From NCBI RefSeq assembly GCF_902167705.1, contig NZ_CABHMZ010000018.1, positions 1 through 22,706 of the forward strand: 22,706 bases of DNA. Reading direction: 5' to 3'. The stretch comes from Streptococcus constellatus. Its GTDB lineage: Bacteria > Bacillota > Bacilli > Lactobacillales > Streptococcaceae. Within the stretch, counting starts at the first letter, position 1. Every line of letters begins with the position of its first letter. A program made the position numbers and the translations under genes. This document shows positions 7,643 to 18,041 of this stretch, in pieces. Under the pieces are notes generated by a model. It saw only the letters and a list, made by a program, of their open reading frames with translations. It searched no databases and had not been told where the DNA came from.

Positions 7643-8956
7643 TTAGGATATTCGTTTGAATTGACTGATGAAAAATCCGTCACTTCCATATAATTCCGGT
7701 GTAATTAAGATACAGCCGTCTTTTAGAATATCCTGTCTATTATGTTCTAGTTTTACCTGTTCAAAATTTGGATGAGCTGCCAAAAACTGCTCAACAACTT
7801 GAAAATTTTCTTGCGAAACAATCGTACAGGTACTGTAAGTTATTATACCACCTTTTCGCAAGCTTTGACAAACACTATCCAGTATCTCAAGCTGAATTTT
7901 TTGCAACGAGGTAAAATCTGCATTTTCTTTATTGTATTTAATATCTGGTTTCCGTCGAATCAAGCCAATTCCTGAACATGGTGCATCGACTAAAATTTTA
8001 TCAAAAGCATCTGCGCCAAAAGTTTCAAAAACTTTTCTCGCGTCTAGCTTTTTCGTGATCACTTTATCTGCCACACCTAAGCGCTGTGCATTTTCTTCTA
8101 TCAAAGCCAGCTTATGGTCATAGAGATCTAATGCTGTGACCTGCCCTGTCGTTAAGTAAGAAGCAATGTGCATGGTTTTGCCACCCGGCGCACTGCATGC
8201 ATCTAGCACTTTCTCGTTGCCTTGTAAATCAAGACTTGGCGCGACCAATTGGCTAGACTCGTCTTGAATAGTAATAGTCCCTTCTTCAAACAAGGCATGC
8301 CCTGCAAAATGACCGTGATTTTTCACCAATGCGCTCGGAGCTAATAGTGACTCTTCAGCCTGCAACAGTTGTTTCAACTCTTCTTTACGGCTCAAGTCCA
8401 CTACTCGAACGCTGGCTTTATTTCGAAGAAATAAACTCTCGAAAATGGCTAGAGCTCGTGTTTCACCGTACTCTTCAATCAGCACTTTAACCAGCCAAAC
8501 TGGCAGAGAATATTGAATAGAAAAGCGTTTGTTTTTACGCTTAATGCTAGCGATATCTGCCACACCGTCCCGCAATAACCCTCGCAGCACTGCATTGACA
8601 AACTTTTCACTTCCTTTTTTTCGCACCTTTGCTAGTTCTACCGCTTCATTGACAACTGCATGCACTGGAATTTTATCAAGATACTGTATTTGATACAAAC
8701 TCATCAACAAGAGAATATAAAGCCAGGAATCTAGCTTTTCACGGTCTTCAATGACATGAGATAGATACCATTCTAAGGTCATTTTGCGCGCAACCGTTCC
8801 ATAGACGATTTCTGTTACAAGTCCTTTATCAACAGAACTTAAAGGCGCCTCTAGCAAAGCCTGATTGAGAGCAATATTGGAATAAGCCCCCTCTGAGAAA
8901 ACTTCTTCTAAAACTGCAAGAGCCGTTTGTCGCGCTGTTTTTTTCTTATTGACCAA
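7643..8956 (-). CDS. rsmB: RsmB (SunL), 16S rRNA m5C967 methyltransferase
   Basis: The protein of about 437 residues has an N-terminal NusB-like RNA-binding domain (about 1-130) and a C-terminal Rossmann methyltransferase. Signatures are [12 protein letters not shown] (SAM binding), [12 protein letters not shown], and TYSTCTI with the catalytic cysteine. It methylates C967 of 16S rRNA using S-adenosylmethionine. The longest frame starts with a GTG at 8965. I prefer the TTG at 8956 because AGGTG lies six bases before it and the protein then begins (M)[15 protein letters not shown], aligning with other streptococcal RsmB N-termini. Either start overlaps the end of fmt (11 bases for the TTG), so translation is coupled. 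The exact start is the only uncertainty. Confidence 0.92.
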   Translation of the reverse strand: MVNKKKTARQTALAVLEEVFSEGAYSNIALNQALLEAPLSSVDKGLVTEIVYGTVARKMTLEWYLSHVIEDREKLDSWLYILLLMSLYQIQYLDKIPVHAVVNEAVELAKVRKKGSEKFVNAVLRGLLRDGVADIASIKRKNKRFSIQYSLPVWLVKVLIEEYGETRALAIFESLFLRNKASVRVVDLSRKEELKQLLQAEESLLAPSALVKNHGHFAGHALFEEGTITIQDESSQLVAPSLDLQGNEKVLDACSAPGGKTMHIASYLTTGQVTALDLYDHKLALIEENAQRLGVADKVITKKLDARKVFETFGADAFDKILVDAPCSGIGLIRRKPDIKYNKENADFTSLQKIQLEILDSVCQSLRKGGIITYSTCTIVSQENFQVVEQFLAAHPNFEQVKLEHNRQDILKDGCILITPELYGSDGFFISQFKRIS

Positions 8957-9881
8957 AGCAATCACCTACCGATAACTGCCGACCCAGACCATTCAGAAAA
9001 TCAACGATTGTCATTTTTGGCTTCCCAGCTGGCTGTACTGTTTGAAGAGAAAGTGCACCCTTACCAGCTGCTACAATCAATTCTTTTTTTCCGATAGCAA
9101 GAATTTCTCCAGCCTGTCCTGAGCCCTCTACTGGAGTGGCTTCGTAAATTTTAAAACGTTCTCCATTTAAAAGCGTATGCGCCACTGGCCACGGATACAT
9201 GCCTCGAATCTGATTAAAAAGTTGTCGATTGGTCTTGGTCCAATCAATTCTCTCCTCTTCCGGTGAAATATTTGGTGAAAAAGTAACTTGATTTTTGTCT
9301 TGCGGAACTGGTTTTAAATTTCCGTCTATATAACTAGGCAAACTCTCAAGTAGCAAATCGCGTCCGACCAACGCTAACTTTTCAAACATCGTACCAACAT
9401 TGTCTGTTTCCTCGATAGGAATCGCTCGACGCGCAATCATATCACCCGCATCCATCTCTTTGACCATTTCCATAATAGTCACACCGGCTTCTTTGTCACC
9501 GTTGATAATGGCGTAATGAATAGGGGCCCCTCCACGATATTTGGGTAATAGCGAAGCATGCACATTGACGGCAAAACTGACCGAATCTAATAGCCGGCTC
9601 GGCAGAAATTGACCGAAAGCTGCTGTGACAATCCCGTCTGCACTAAGTGCCATTATTTCTTCCAACTCTTTGCTTTGAGACAATTTCTCTGGTTGATAAA
9701 TGGCTAAATGATGCTCTAAAGCCACCTGCTTGACCGGTGTCATGCGGATTTCTTTTTTGCGTCCTACTGCACGATCTGGCTGGGTTACAACTGCCAAAAT
9801 CTCGTACTGCTTGCTCTCCAACAATCCTTTAAGCACCGTTGCAGAAAAATCCGGCGTTCCCATAAAAATAATACTTGTCAT
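8946..9881 (-). CDS. fmt: Methionyl-tRNA formyltransferase
   Basis: This is a 311-residue formyltransferase. The N-terminal catalytic domain has FMGTPDFS at the start, the formyl-folate site N106-H108-D144 ([22 protein letters not shown]), and a C-terminal OB-like tRNA-binding domain after about 205. It transfers a formyl group from 10-formyl-THF to initiator Met-tRNA. ATG at 9881 is preceded by GAGGAAACC. A good extended -10 promoter sits 22 bases upstream, so fmt can head its own unit (fmt-rsmB-phpP-stkP) although it follows priA by only 73 bp. Length and motifs are normal. Confidence 0.96.
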   Translation of the reverse strand: MTSIIFMGTPDFSATVLKGLLESKQYEILAVVTQPDRAVGRKKEIRMTPVKQVALEHHLAIYQPEKLSQSKELEEIMALSADGIVTAAFGQFLPSRLLDSVSFAVNVHASLLPKYRGGAPIHYAIINGDKEAGVTIMEMVKEMDAGDMIARRAIPIEETDNVGTMFEKLALVGRDLLLESLPSYIDGNLKPVPQDKNQVTFSPNISPEEERIDWTKTNRQLFNQIRGMYPWPVAHTLLNGERFKIYEATPVEGSGQAGEILAIGKKELIVAAGKGALSLQTVQPAGKPKMTIVDFLNGLGRQLSVGDCFGQ

Positions 9882-9905
9882 GGTTTCCTCATATTCTTTT
9901 TTACT

Positions 9906-9914
9906 ATTATATCA
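9906..9914 (-). promoter_or_regulatory. Candidate extended -10 promoter of fmt-rsmB-phpP-stkP
   Basis: The minus strand reads TGATATAAT, a perfect extended -10, in the 73-bp priA-fmt gap. The -35 at 17 bases (AAGAAA) is weak. Start would be near 9899, with GAGG just before the fmt ATG. No strong terminator follows priA, so read-through from priA is possible too. Confidence 0.55.
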
Positions 9915-9954
9915 GAAGAAAGCCTGCTTTTCTTTAAAAAAAGCTAAAATAAGG

Positions 9955-12336
9955 CTACATAAAACTTTGTGGCTCGTGGTCTATACTTAAACGTAAGTCC
10001 TTATTGTCTTTTTCTTGCGTCCAATCCAAAATCTGATTTAAAACCTCTTGCAAATGCTCTTCAAAACGGTATTTAATAATCAATTGATAATGATAGAGAT
10101 TGTGAGTGCGGGCAATCGGCTTAGGAGTTGGTCCTAATATCTGAACCTTGTCTGATAAGCCAGAACGTATCATATTCAGCACTTCGTATGATTTTTTAAC
10201 GACCTCTGCTTCCATTTTGTGAGATAGGGTAAGCCCCACCGTAAAATAATAAGGTGGATAGGCCAACTGCCTTCTAATGCCCATTTCATAGGCATAAAAG
10301 CCCTCATAATCCTGCTTCTTCGCAAATACAATCGCATAATGTTTCGGATTGTAACTTTGAATAATTACATGTCCTTCTTTTTCAGCTCGTCCTGCTCTCC
10401 CTGCAACCTGGGTTAAGAGTTGAAAAGTGCGCTCAGACGAACGAAAATCTGGCAAATTCAGAGCCGTGTCTGCATTGAGCACTCCAACGAGAGTAACATT
10501 TGGAAAATCCAGTCCTTTTGCAATCATCTGGGTTCCCAGTAAAATATCTGCCTGTCCTTCCCCAAACTCTTTGAGAATTTGTTCATGACTGCCCTTTTTC
10601 CGAGTAGTATCAACATCCATTCTCAAAATTCGAGCCAGTGGAAAGGCTTCTGCCAATTCATCATAGGCTTTTTGCGTCCCAGTCCCATAGTAACGAATGC
10701 TCCTGCTGGAACAATTCGGGCAACTATGAGGAATTCCTTTTGAGAAACCACAATAGTGACAATTCATACTTTTGGTATCCATGTGCAAGGTCAAGGAAAT
10801 ATCACAATTTGGACAGGTGTCAACCGTTCCGCATTCACGACACATGACAAAACTAGAATAGCCCCGTCGATTCAACATTAAGACAACCTGCTCTTTTCTA
10901 TCTAGCTTATCTTGAATGGCTTCTAACAAAACAGGCGTGAAATTACTAGTTTCATTCTGTCCAATGTAATCACGAAAATCCACAATTTCCACTTCAGGAA
11001 TCTGAGCTTGCGGATTTGCTCGCTTGGTCAGTTGCAAAAAGTGATACACACCTTTGCCAGCCCGCGCTCTGCTTTCTAAACTCGGCGTTGCCGACCCCAA
11101 CACCAGAACGGCTTGATTGTACTTCGCACGTAGTAAAGCGACATCTCGTGTATGATAGCGTGGATTGGAGTCTTGCTTGTAACTCGCTTCATGCTCCTCA
11201 TCAATGATAATAGCTCCAATATTTTTTAAAGGAGCAAAAATGGCAGAACGAGCGCCAACGACAACTTGCGCTTCTCCACGCTCAACTTTGCGCCATTCAT
11301 CGTACTTTTCTCCATTTGAAAGCCCCGAATGAAGAATAGCAACTTTTTTTCCAAAACGAGCAATAAAACGATTGGTAACTTGTGGTGTCAAGGAAATTTC
11401 AGGCACTAACATAATGGCTGTCTTGCCACAGCTGAGCGCCTCCTGAATGACCTGCAAATAGACCTCCGTCTTACCGCTACCTGTCACTCCTTCTAGCAGA
11501 AGCGGCTTTCCGTCATGCCCAATTTGCTGCGTGATAGCTTGAACCGCAGCTTCCTGCTCTTCATTTAACACCAAGGCAGAAGACGCTGAAATATTTTCAA
11601 AATAAGCCTCAGAACGACTCACCTCTTTTTCAACGATTTGCAAGGCTGCTTGCTCTATAAAATAGTGAATAATTTCCCGTGAAAATGTTTCTTTCAAGTC
11701 TGCTAAACGATATATTCCAGTCTGAGCTTGCAAAATTTCTCGCAAGACTTGCTTTTTTTTCGCCCGATTAGGAATGACCAATTGACCTAAAATCTCGTGA
11801 TTAACCTGATACCATTTTTCTGTTTTAATATGCTTTTGATCTATCGCTTGGTATTCTACCTGAATCGCTCCTTGCCGCGTCAAACGCATTACCTTAGCTT
11901 GCAATTCTTTATCAAGCGATGAGAAATGCTGCTGATCTGCATTGTCAAAAATGAGCAGTCGATCTTCTTCATTCAAAGAAGGTTGAGCATGAAGAATTTT
12001 ATCATAACTGGAGTTCAGAAATCCCGGCAACATAGCTTTTAAAATTGAAATTTTGTAAGAAAAGACAGATTTTCTCAATTCTTCTGCCAACCACAGCTGC
12101 TCCTCATTTAAAACTGGCGTAAAGTCCAAAACCTCTGCGAGCTCTTTCAATTCTGTTGTCGTTTCTTCTGCTAGCTCTACGACAATCCCTTGAATCAAGC
12201 GATTGGCTTTCCCAAAAGGCACATGCACACGCATGCCAATTTCTAACATAGTCGAAAATTCTTTCGGCACCGCATAACTATAAGGTTTATCTGTCTGCAT
12301 TAGAGGAACATCCACAATGACTTTTGCAATCTGCAC
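9955..12336 (-). CDS. priA: PriA, replication restart DNA helicase
   Basis: The protein is about 793 residues. An N-terminal 3'-DNA-binding domain and winged helix occupy about 1-250. A superfamily-2 helicase core follows, with Walker A GVTGSGKT (about 283-290) and DEEH (about 379-382). Four CxxC pairs (CREC, CPNC, CHYC, CPNC) bind two zincs within the helicase core. It reloads the replisome at stalled forks. The longest frame starts at an ATG at 12354 (MRGGEK). I prefer the GTG at 12336 because AGGTGG lies seven bases before it while nothing suitable precedes the ATG, and because the protein then starts (M)QIAKVIVDVPL, as usual for the family. It follows rpoZ by about 58 bp containing a weak terminator. 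Confidence 0.95.
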   Translation of the reverse strand: MQIAKVIVDVPLMQTDKPYSYAVPKEFSTMLEIGMRVHVPFGKANRLIQGIVVELAEETTTELKELAEVLDFTPVLNEEQLWLAEELRKSVFSYKISILKAMLPGFLNSSYDKILHAQPSLNEEDRLLIFDNADQQHFSSLDKELQAKVMRLTRQGAIQVEYQAIDQKHIKTEKWYQVNHEILGQLVIPNRAKKKQVLREILQAQTGIYRLADLKETFSREIIHYFIEQAALQIVEKEVSRSEAYFENISASSALVLNEEQEAAVQAITQQIGHDGKPLLLEGVTGSGKTEVYLQVIQEALSCGKTAIMLVPEISLTPQVTNRFIARFGKKVAILHSGLSNGEKYDEWRKVERGEAQVVVGARSAIFAPLKNIGAIIIDEEHEASYKQDSNPRYHTRDVALLRAKYNQAVLVLGSATPSLESRARAGKGVYHFLQLTKRANPQAQIPEVEIVDFRDYIGQNETSNFTPVLLEAIQDKLDRKEQVVLMLNRRGYSSFVMCRECGTVDTCPNCDISLTLHMDTKSMNCHYCGFSKGIPHSCPNCSSRSIRYYGTGTQKAYDELAEAFPLARILRMDVDTTRKKGSHEQILKEFGEGQADILLGTQMIAKGLDFPNVTLVGVLNADTALNLPDFRSSERTFQLLTQVAGRAGRAEKEGHVIIQSYNPKHYAIVFAKKQDYEGFYAYEMGIRRQLAYPPYYFTVGLTLSHKMEAEVVKKSYEVLNMIRSGLSDKVQILGPTPKPIARTHNLYHYQLIIKYRFEEHLQEVLNQILDWTQEKDNKDLRLSIDHEPQSFM

Positions 12337-12365
12337 TTTCTCACCACCTCTCATTTCTCAGTAAA

Positions 12366-12396
12366 AGAAAAAATAAGATTGAGCTGACCCAACCTT
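12366..12396 (-). terminator. Weak/attenuating terminator between rpoZ and priA
   Basis: From the rpoZ stop codon onward, the minus strand can form a nine-pair hairpin (AAGGTTGGG with CTCAATCTT, two G-U pairs, four-base loop). The run ATTTTTTC follows. The stem includes bases of the stop codon. It could lower priA expression relative to gmk and rpoZ. There is no evident separate priA promoter in the gap. Confidence 0.55.
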
Positions 12397-12709
12397 AAAT
12401 TTTTTCACCCTCTTCTTTTTCCTTCGCAATTTGTTCTTTGATTTTACGCTCTTCTTCTTCTCTGCGCAAGCGTTCTTCCTCAGCACGTCGACGAACTGCT
12501 TCTCGCTTGCCTTCAGGATCTGGGTGAATCCCAACATTGCCAGATTCGATTTCTTCCAAAGCACGAAGTGTTGATTTGACAGACTTAAACTCTTGGGTTG
12601 GAGCTGCTCCTTCTTCCAATTCATGAGCACGTTTTGCTTCAAGAATCACCAAGGAATATTTTGAAGGCACCTTATCAAGCAAGGTGTCAATTGAAGGTTT
12701 TAACATCAT
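12395..12709 (-). CDS. rpoZ: RNA polymerase omega subunit
   Basis: This is a 104-residue omega subunit. The N-terminal part ([42 protein letters not shown]) is the conserved fold that binds beta-prime. The C-terminal 35 residues are a highly charged Arg/Glu/Lys helix ([19 protein letters not shown]), as in other streptococci. It helps assemble and stabilise RNA polymerase. The start is taken at the first of two adjacent ATGs, nine bases after AGG; the second is also possible. It lies 25 bp after gmk, the usual gmk-rpoZ-priA order, and is followed by a small hairpin with a T-run. Confidence 0.95.
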   Translation of the reverse strand: MMLKPSIDTLLDKVPSKYSLVILEAKRAHELEEGAAPTQEFKSVKSTLRALEEIESGNVGIHPDPEGKREAVRRRAEEERLRREEEERKIKEQIAKEKEEGEKI

Positions 12710-12734
12710 AATTCTTTACCTAATTTCTAAATTC

Positions 12735-13382
<648 letters not shown>

Positions 13383-13388
13383 CTATCT

Positions 13389-13417
13389 AGTGTAACAAAA
13401 AAGCAGTATTTTTTCAA
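13389..13417 (-). promoter_or_regulatory. Candidate promoter of gmk-rpoZ-priA, inside the rny terminator
   Basis: The minus strand has TTGAAA (13412-13417), a 17-base spacer, then TACACT (13389-13394). The -35 lies mostly in the loop of the rny terminator hairpin, and the downstream stem arm and T-run form the spacer. Start would be near 13382, leaving a short leader with AAGGAG before gmk. Confidence 0.6.
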
Positions 13418-13426
13418 CTGCTTTTT
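13397..13426 (-). terminator. Terminator of rny
   Basis: The minus strand has AAAAAGCAGT, a nine-base loop, ACTGCTTTTTT, then G. That is a ten-pair stem with the T-run forming its 3' side. It lies about 97 bp after the rny stop; the intervening 13427-13522 shows no gene or other structure I can support. Confidence 0.85.
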
Positions 13427-13522
13427 CGCATAGATATGTGCTTGTTTTTGAAAATCAATATAGGCAGCATTTGCTTACAGAGAGTTGTATATCATAGATG
13501 AGCAACTCATGTTAAGCAAGGT

Positions 13523-15130
13523 CTATTTGGCGTAATCTACAGCACGCATTTCCCGAATAACCGTTACTTTGATATTTCCCGGATATTCAAGGTTATTTTC
13601 AATCTTTTCACGCACATCATGAGCCAAGATAGTAATCTTATCGTCTTTGATTTGACCAGGATTGACCATAATCCGAATCTCACGACCTGCTTGTAAGGCA
13701 AAGCTATTTTTCACGCCCTCAAAGCTATTGGCAATTTCTTCCAAGTCTTGCAGACGCTTGATATAGCTTTCAAGGGATTCGCTACGGGCACCAGGACGAG
13801 CCGCACTAAGCGCATCAGCTGCGGCAACAATAACTGCAATCACACTTTCAGGTTCTACATCACCATGATGACTGGCAATTGTATTGACCACAATTGGATG
13901 TTCCTTGTACTTACGAGCCAATTCTGTTCCAATTTCCACGTGGCTGCCTTCCACTTCACGGTCAATAGCCTTGCCAATATCGTGAAGGAAGCCCGCACGA
14001 CGAGCTAAGTTAGCATTTTCACCGAGTTCACTCGCAATAACACCAGATAACTTAGCAACTTCAACAGAATGACGCAATACATTTTGTCCATAGGAAGTAC
14101 GGAACTGCAAGCGTCCCATAATCTTCATTAAGTCCGGATGTAAGTTTGGTGCACCGATTTCATAAGCCGCTGCCTCACCATACTCACGAATCTTATGGTC
14201 AATTTCCAGACGATTCTTCTCTACTAATTCTTCAATGCGAGCTGGATGGATACGGCCGTCTTTTAACAGTGCTTCCATTGTCATGCGTGCAATCTCACGT
14301 CGAATAGGATCAAATCCTGATAAAGTCACCACTTCTGGTGTATCATCAATAATGACATCAATACCAGTTAAACTTTCAAACGTCCGAATATTCCGACCTT
14401 CACGTCCGATAATCCGACCTTTCATTGTGTCGTCTGGCAAATGAACTGTTGAGTTGGTTTGCTCCGCAACGTAGTCACCTGCAATCCGTTGCATGGCTTG
14501 GACTAAAATATCCTTTGCCACCTTATCAGAACGTTCTTTGACTTCTTGCTCTGCTTCACGAATCCGTGTCGCAATTTCCTTTGACAACTTATCCTCAGTC
14601 TGAGTGAGGATGATATCTCGGGCTTCTGTTTGTGAGAGTGCAGCAACACGTTCTAATTCTGCTTCTTTATGTTGCTCCAACTCTGTCAGTTTGTTTTCAC
14701 GCGCCTCAAGGTTTTTTGTTCTGTCAGAAATACTTTGTTCTTTCTGTTCGAGCGTTTTTTCTTTGTTGGTCAAATTGTCATCTTTACGATCAAGACTTGT
14801 CGCACGTTCTGTCAAACGACTTTCCAATTGCTTCAACTCTTGACGATCAGATTTAAATTCTGCCTCAACTTCCTCTCGATATTTTCTGGCTTCTTCTTTT
14901 GCCTCTAACAGTGCTTCTTTTTTAAGGGATTTACTTTCACGCTTCACTTCTTTTAATAACAAATCCGCTTCGCGCTCAGCTTGTCCACGTAAATTAGTTG
15001 CTTCTTGTTCAGCATTTAAAAGAGTAAGTTCCGCAGCTTCTTTCGCTGATTTCATGCGAGCTGTGATACTTACATATCCAATGACTAAACCAATGATGAC
15101 GGCAAAAACACCTGCAAAAATCATTTCCAT
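13523..15130 (-). CDS. rny: Ribonuclease Y
   Basis: This is a 535-residue membrane-anchored endoribonuclease that initiates mRNA decay. An N-terminal membrane helix (about 4-22) is followed by a long charged coiled coil (about 25-210). The KH RNA-binding domain contains [11 protein letters not shown] at 238-248, and the HD phosphohydrolase-type nuclease domain contains H383-D384 in [10 protein letters not shown]. The C-terminal RNase Y domain ends EMRAVDYAK. The ATG at 15130 has GAGG seven bases upstream; the second in-frame ATG two codons later is too close. It is divergent from luxS with 195 bp between, and has its own promoter and terminator. Length and motifs are normal. Confidence 0.96.
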   Translation of the reverse strand: MEMIFAGVFAVIIGLVIGYVSITARMKSAKEAAELTLLNAEQEATNLRGQAEREADLLLKEVKRESKSLKKEALLEAKEEARKYREEVEAEFKSDRQELKQLESRLTERATSLDRKDDNLTNKEKTLEQKEQSISDRTKNLEARENKLTELEQHKEAELERVAALSQTEARDIILTQTEDKLSKEIATRIREAEQEVKERSDKVAKDILVQAMQRIAGDYVAEQTNSTVHLPDDTMKGRIIGREGRNIRTFESLTGIDVIIDDTPEVVTLSGFDPIRREIARMTMEALLKDGRIHPARIEELVEKNRLEIDHKIREYGEAAAYEIGAPNLHPDLMKIMGRLQFRTSYGQNVLRHSVEVAKLSGVIASELGENANLARRAGFLHDIGKAIDREVEGSHVEIGTELARKYKEHPIVVNTIASHHGDVEPESVIAVIVAAADALSAARPGARSESLESYIKRLQDLEEIANSFEGVKNSFALQAGREIRIMVNPGQIKDDKITILAHDVREKIENNLEYPGNIKVTVIREMRAVDYAK

Positions 15131-15175
15131 GTTTTTACCTCAAATTATTGATATTGAATTGTAAAATTCTTAATT

Positions 15176-15204
15176 ATTTTATCATAAAAATCAATTTTTC
15201 ACAA
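15176..15204 (-). promoter_or_regulatory. Candidate promoter of rny
   Basis: The minus strand has TTGTGA (15199-15204), a 17-base spacer ending in TGA, then TAAAAT (15176-15181), giving an extended -10. Start would be near 15169, about 39 bases before the rny ATG. The remaining AT-rich DNA to the luxS promoter shows no clear operator. Confidence 0.5.
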
Positions 15205-15289
15205 ACTAAATTCTTATTAAAAGTGAACATTTTCACATATTATTTCATTTGCCCTTCTCTCAGCTAAGTTTTCTTAAAAAGATAAAATA

Positions 15290-15298
15290 TGATATAAT
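15290..15298 (+). promoter_or_regulatory. Candidate extended -10 promoter of luxS
   Basis: TGATATAAT forms a perfect extended -10 with a weak T-rich -35 region around 15270-15275. The predicted start near 15305 gives a short leader carrying AAAGGAG (15311-15317), eight bases before the luxS ATG. Confidence 0.6.
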
Positions 15299-15325
15299 TT
15301 TCTAAAAGCAAAAGGAGTTCTATTT

Positions 15326-15808
15326 ATGGTCAAAGAAGTCATTGTTGAAAGTTTTGAGTTGGATCACACGATTGTCAAAGCCCCTTACGTGCGTTTGATT
15401 GGGGAAGAAATTGGTCCCAAGGGCGATGTTATCTCTAATTTTGATATTCGTCTCGTACAGCCTAATGAAGATGCTATTCCAACTGCTGGGCTACACACAA
15501 TTGAGCATCTCCTAGCAAAGCTCATTCGTACTCGGATTGAGGGGATGATTGATTGCTCACCTTTTGGCTGTCGGACAGGATTTCACATGATTATGTGGGG
15601 TCGGCATAGTACGACTGAAATTGCCAAAGTCATCAAGCCATCTTTAGAGGAAATTGCTGAAGTAACGACTTGGGATGATGTTCCTGGTACAACCATTGAA
15701 TCCTGCGGAAATTACAAAGACCACAGTCTCTTTTCTGCCAAAGAATGGTGCAAACTTATTTTAGAACAAGGCATCTCTGACGATCCTTTTGAACGCCATC
15801 TTGTGTAA
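15326..15808 (+). CDS. luxS: S-ribosylhomocysteine lyase (AI-2 synthase)
   Basis: This is a 160-residue LuxS. The metal site is H57, H61 (HTIEH, with catalytic E60) and C127 (ESCGNY); the catalytic cysteine is C82 in GCRTGF. It cleaves S-ribosylhomocysteine to homocysteine and the AI-2 precursor DPD, closing the activated methyl cycle. It is monocistronic, has its own promoter and a strong Shine-Dalgarno, and converges on ahpF with a shared terminator. All catalytic residues are present. LuxS proteins are very conserved, so the call is secure. Confidence 0.97.
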   Translation: MVKEVIVESFELDHTIVKAPYVRLIGEEIGPKGDVISNFDIRLVQPNEDAIPTAGLHTIEHLLAKLIRTRIEGMIDCSPFGCRTGFHMIMWGRHSTTEIAKVIKPSLEEIAEVTTWDDVPGTTIESCGNYKDHSLFSAKEWCKLILEQGISDDPFERHLV

Positions 15809-15820
15809 AATTTAAAAATA

Positions 15821-15857
15821 TGTAGGAAATTTCAGGTTTCCTACACATTTTCTTTTT
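15821..15857. terminator. Terminator between convergent luxS and ahpF
   Basis: TGTAGGAAA (15821-15829) pairs with TTTCCTACA (15837-15845) around a seven-base loop, followed by CATTTTCTTTTTT on the + strand. The T-run reaches the ahpF stop codon (15857-15859). Read on the minus strand the same hairpin is followed by ATATTTTTAAATTTT, so it probably ends ahpCF transcripts as well. Confidence 0.85.
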
Positions 15858-17389
15858 TATTGACGAATCAAATAATCAAACGCTCCGAGAGCTGCTGTCG
15901 CTCCTGAACCCATTGAAATAATGATTTGTTTATAAGCGCTATCGGTACAATCACCTGCCGCAAAAATTCCTGGAACATTTGTCGCACCATGTTTATCAAC
16001 AACGATTTCACCGCGCTCATTTAAAGCCACTGCACTATTCTTAAGCCAGTCTGTATTTGGCAAAAGACCAATTTGAACAAAGACACCACTGAGCTCAATT
16101 TTATGTTCTTCATTATTCGCACGATCGAGATAAGTAATGGCTTCAACTTGATCGGAACCATGAATTTCTTTTGTTGCTACATTGGTTAGAACCGTCACGT
16201 TTTCAAGTTGGTGCACTCGGTCTTGCAATACTTGATCGGCTTTCAAAGTTGGCAGAAATTCTAACACATAGACATGCTCTGCCAGACCAGCTAAGTCAAT
16301 TGCTGCTTCAATTCCAGAATTTCCTCCACCAATAACAGCCACTTTTTTACCTGTAAAAATAGGACCGTCACAATGTGGACAATTGGTTACACCTTTCGTT
16401 CGGAATTCTTCTTCACCAGGAACATTGACATTTCTCCAACGAGCACCAACAGAAAGAACTGCCGTTTTCGCTTTCAGAACAGCTCCATTTTCAAGCTCAA
16501 CTTCAATCAAATCCTTTTTCTCGATATTCTTCACATGTTGATTCTTCATGATATCAATTGGATATTTCTTGGCATGTTCTTCTACTTGCGCCATCAGTTT
16601 AGGTCCTTCTGTATAAGGCGTGCCAATCATATTTTCAATACCGACGGTCTCCATGACTTGTCCACCGAAAGTTTCAACGACCATACCTGTACGAATTCCC
16701 TTACGAGCAGCATAAATAGCTGCGCTATTTCCTGCAGGTCCGCCCCCAACGACCAAGACATCAAATGGTTCTTTTTTGTCAAATTCCTCACTTGAAGCAG
16801 GTCCAGAAATCTTGTCAAGCAGTTGCTCAATTGTCATACGACCATTCGCAAATTCTTCACCATTTAGGAAAACCGTTGGAACAGCCATGATCTTTTTGTC
16901 TTCAACCTCTTGTCTAAACATGCCTCCTTCGACCATTGTGTGGCTGATATTGGGATTCAGAATAGCCATTACATTGAGAGCTTGCACAACGTCTGGACAA
17001 TTATGACAGGTTAAGCTGACATAAGTTTCAAAATGAAGCGGGGATTGGATAGCCTGAATTCGGTTTATAACAGCATCTTCTACTTTGGGTGCGCGACCAG
17101 AGACTTGTAGCAAAGCAAGCACAAAAGATGTAAATTCATGTCCTAAGGGAAGTCCTGCAAACTGCACACGCCCTGCTTGACCAACTTGTGTAACAGTAAA
17201 ACTTGGTTGGCGATTAGTTTCTGTATTTTCCAGTGATAAACGTGGAGACATCGCTACGATTTCCTCTAAAAAAGCTCGTACCTGCTCAGAACGCTCATCT
17301 TGACCTAAAGAAGCCTGAAACACAACATCAGATTCTAGAAGCTCCAAATACTGCTTAAGTTGCGCTTTAATTGTTTCATCTAAAGCCAT
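15857..17389 (-). CDS. ahpF: AhpF, alkyl hydroperoxide reductase flavoprotein subunit
   Basis: This is a 510-residue flavoprotein that passes electrons from NADH to AhpC. An N-terminal double thioredoxin-fold domain carries the CHNC pair (C128/C131). The thioredoxin-reductase-like part has the FAD motif GGGPAG (215-220), redox pair C337-P-H-C340 in TNCPHCDGP, and the second dinucleotide motif GGGNSG (354-359). The FAD-binding end is FAAGDCTDSAYKQ. It is cytoplasmic. It starts 11 bp after ahpC, whose product it reduces, with GGAGG in the gap. The end of the gene meets the luxS terminator. No defects are seen. Confidence 0.96.
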   Translation of the reverse strand: MALDETIKAQLKQYLELLESDVVFQASLGQDERSEQVRAFLEEIVAMSPRLSLENTETNRQPSFTVTQVGQAGRVQFAGLPLGHEFTSFVLALLQVSGRAPKVEDAVINRIQAIQSPLHFETYVSLTCHNCPDVVQALNVMAILNPNISHTMVEGGMFRQEVEDKKIMAVPTVFLNGEEFANGRMTIEQLLDKISGPASSEEFDKKEPFDVLVVGGGPAGNSAAIYAARKGIRTGMVVETFGGQVMETVGIENMIGTPYTEGPKLMAQVEEHAKKYPIDIMKNQHVKNIEKKDLIEVELENGAVLKAKTAVLSVGARWRNVNVPGEEEFRTKGVTNCPHCDGPIFTGKKVAVIGGGNSGIEAAIDLAGLAEHVYVLEFLPTLKADQVLQDRVHQLENVTVLTNVATKEIHGSDQVEAITYLDRANNEEHKIELSGVFVQIGLLPNTDWLKNSAVALNERGEIVVDKHGATNVPGIFAAGDCTDSAYKQIIISMGSGATAALGAFDYLIRQ

Positions 17390-17400
17390 AAGAAGCCTCC

Positions 17401-17967
17401 TTAAATTTTACCAACTAAATCAAGACTTGGTGTAAGTGTTTCAATTCCTTCTTTCCATTTAGCTGGGCAAACTTCACCTGGATGACTCCGAACATATTGT
17501 GCAGCATGGATTTTATCAATCAAGACAGAAGCATCACGCCCAACACCATCTGCATTGATTTCAAGTGCTTGTACAACTCCATCTGGGTCAATGATAAAAG
17601 TACCACGTTGAGACAATCCACTTTCATCTAACACATCAAAACCAAGTGAAATGGTATGAGATGGATCGCCAATCATGATGTATTCAAGTTTTCCGATGGC
17701 ATCTGAATGATCATGCCAAGCTTTGTGTGTAAAATGGGTGTCTGTTGAAACAGAATATACTTCTACACCTAACTTTTTAAGAGCTGCATACTGCTCTTGC
17801 AAATCTTCCAACTCAGTCGGGCAAACAAATGAAAAATCAGCAGGATAGAAGCAAACAACGCTCCAATGACCTTTTAAATCTTCGCTAGAAACTGTAATAA
17901 ACTTTCCATTTCCAGCATGATAAGCATCTGCTGTAAACTCGACAATTTCTTTACCAATAAGTGACAT
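17401..17967 (-). CDS. ahpC: AhpC, typical 2-Cys peroxiredoxin
   Basis: This is a 188-residue peroxiredoxin with peroxidatic C49 in [12 protein letters not shown] and resolving C167 in GEVCPAKW. It reduces hydrogen peroxide and organic hydroperoxides and is recycled by AhpF. The frame is open to 17982, but the ATG at 17967 is preferred: GGAGG lies just before it and the protein then starts [11 protein letters not shown], the family's N-terminus. It is first in ahpC-ahpF. Upstream, a promoter is nested in the mapZ terminator hairpin, with a short palindrome at the -35. I see no convincing PerR box. Confidence 0.96.
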   Translation of the reverse strand: MSLIGKEIVEFTADAYHAGNGKFITVSSEDLKGHWSVVCFYPADFSFVCPTELEDLQEQYAALKKLGVEVYSVSTDTHFTHKAWHDHSDAIGKLEYIMIGDPSHTISLGFDVLDESGLSQRGTFIIDPDGVVQALEINADGVGRDASVLIDKIHAAQYVRSHPGEVCPAKWKEGIETLTPSLDLVGKI

Positions 17968-18002
17968 AAGGATTACCTCCAAAAATAGTTTAATTATAAA
18001 AT

Positions 18003-18041
18003 AAAAACCTTATACGCTTTATTATAGCGTATAAGGTTTTT
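18003..18041 (-). terminator. Terminator of ypsC-mapZ
   Basis: A 16-pair perfect stem (18003-18018 with 18026-18041) around a seven-base loop, followed on the minus strand by ATTTTATAATT. It begins 30 bp after the mapZ stop. The same DNA carries the candidate ahpC promoter. Confidence 0.85.

Noticed and set aside
12358..12642. Minus-strand frame overlapping rpoZ in another phase
   Set aside because: The Lys-rich product is the shifted reading of the charged rpoZ C-terminus; rpoZ itself is clearly the gene.
14604..14908. Overlapping + strand open frames opposite rny
   Set aside because: They lie opposite the rny coiled-coil region, whose repetitive Glu/Lys codons keep the complementary frames open. 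They have no ribosome binding site and no family resemblance.
16373..16795. 140-codon + strand frame opposite ahpF
   Set aside because: It is fully inside an intact ahpF with all motifs, has no ribosome binding site and a composition typical of an antisense shadow.
17968..18002. PerR box upstream of ahpC
   Set aside because: TTATAATTAAACTAT matches only the left half of the usual TTATAATnATTATAA pattern, and AT-rich DNA gives such matches by chance.
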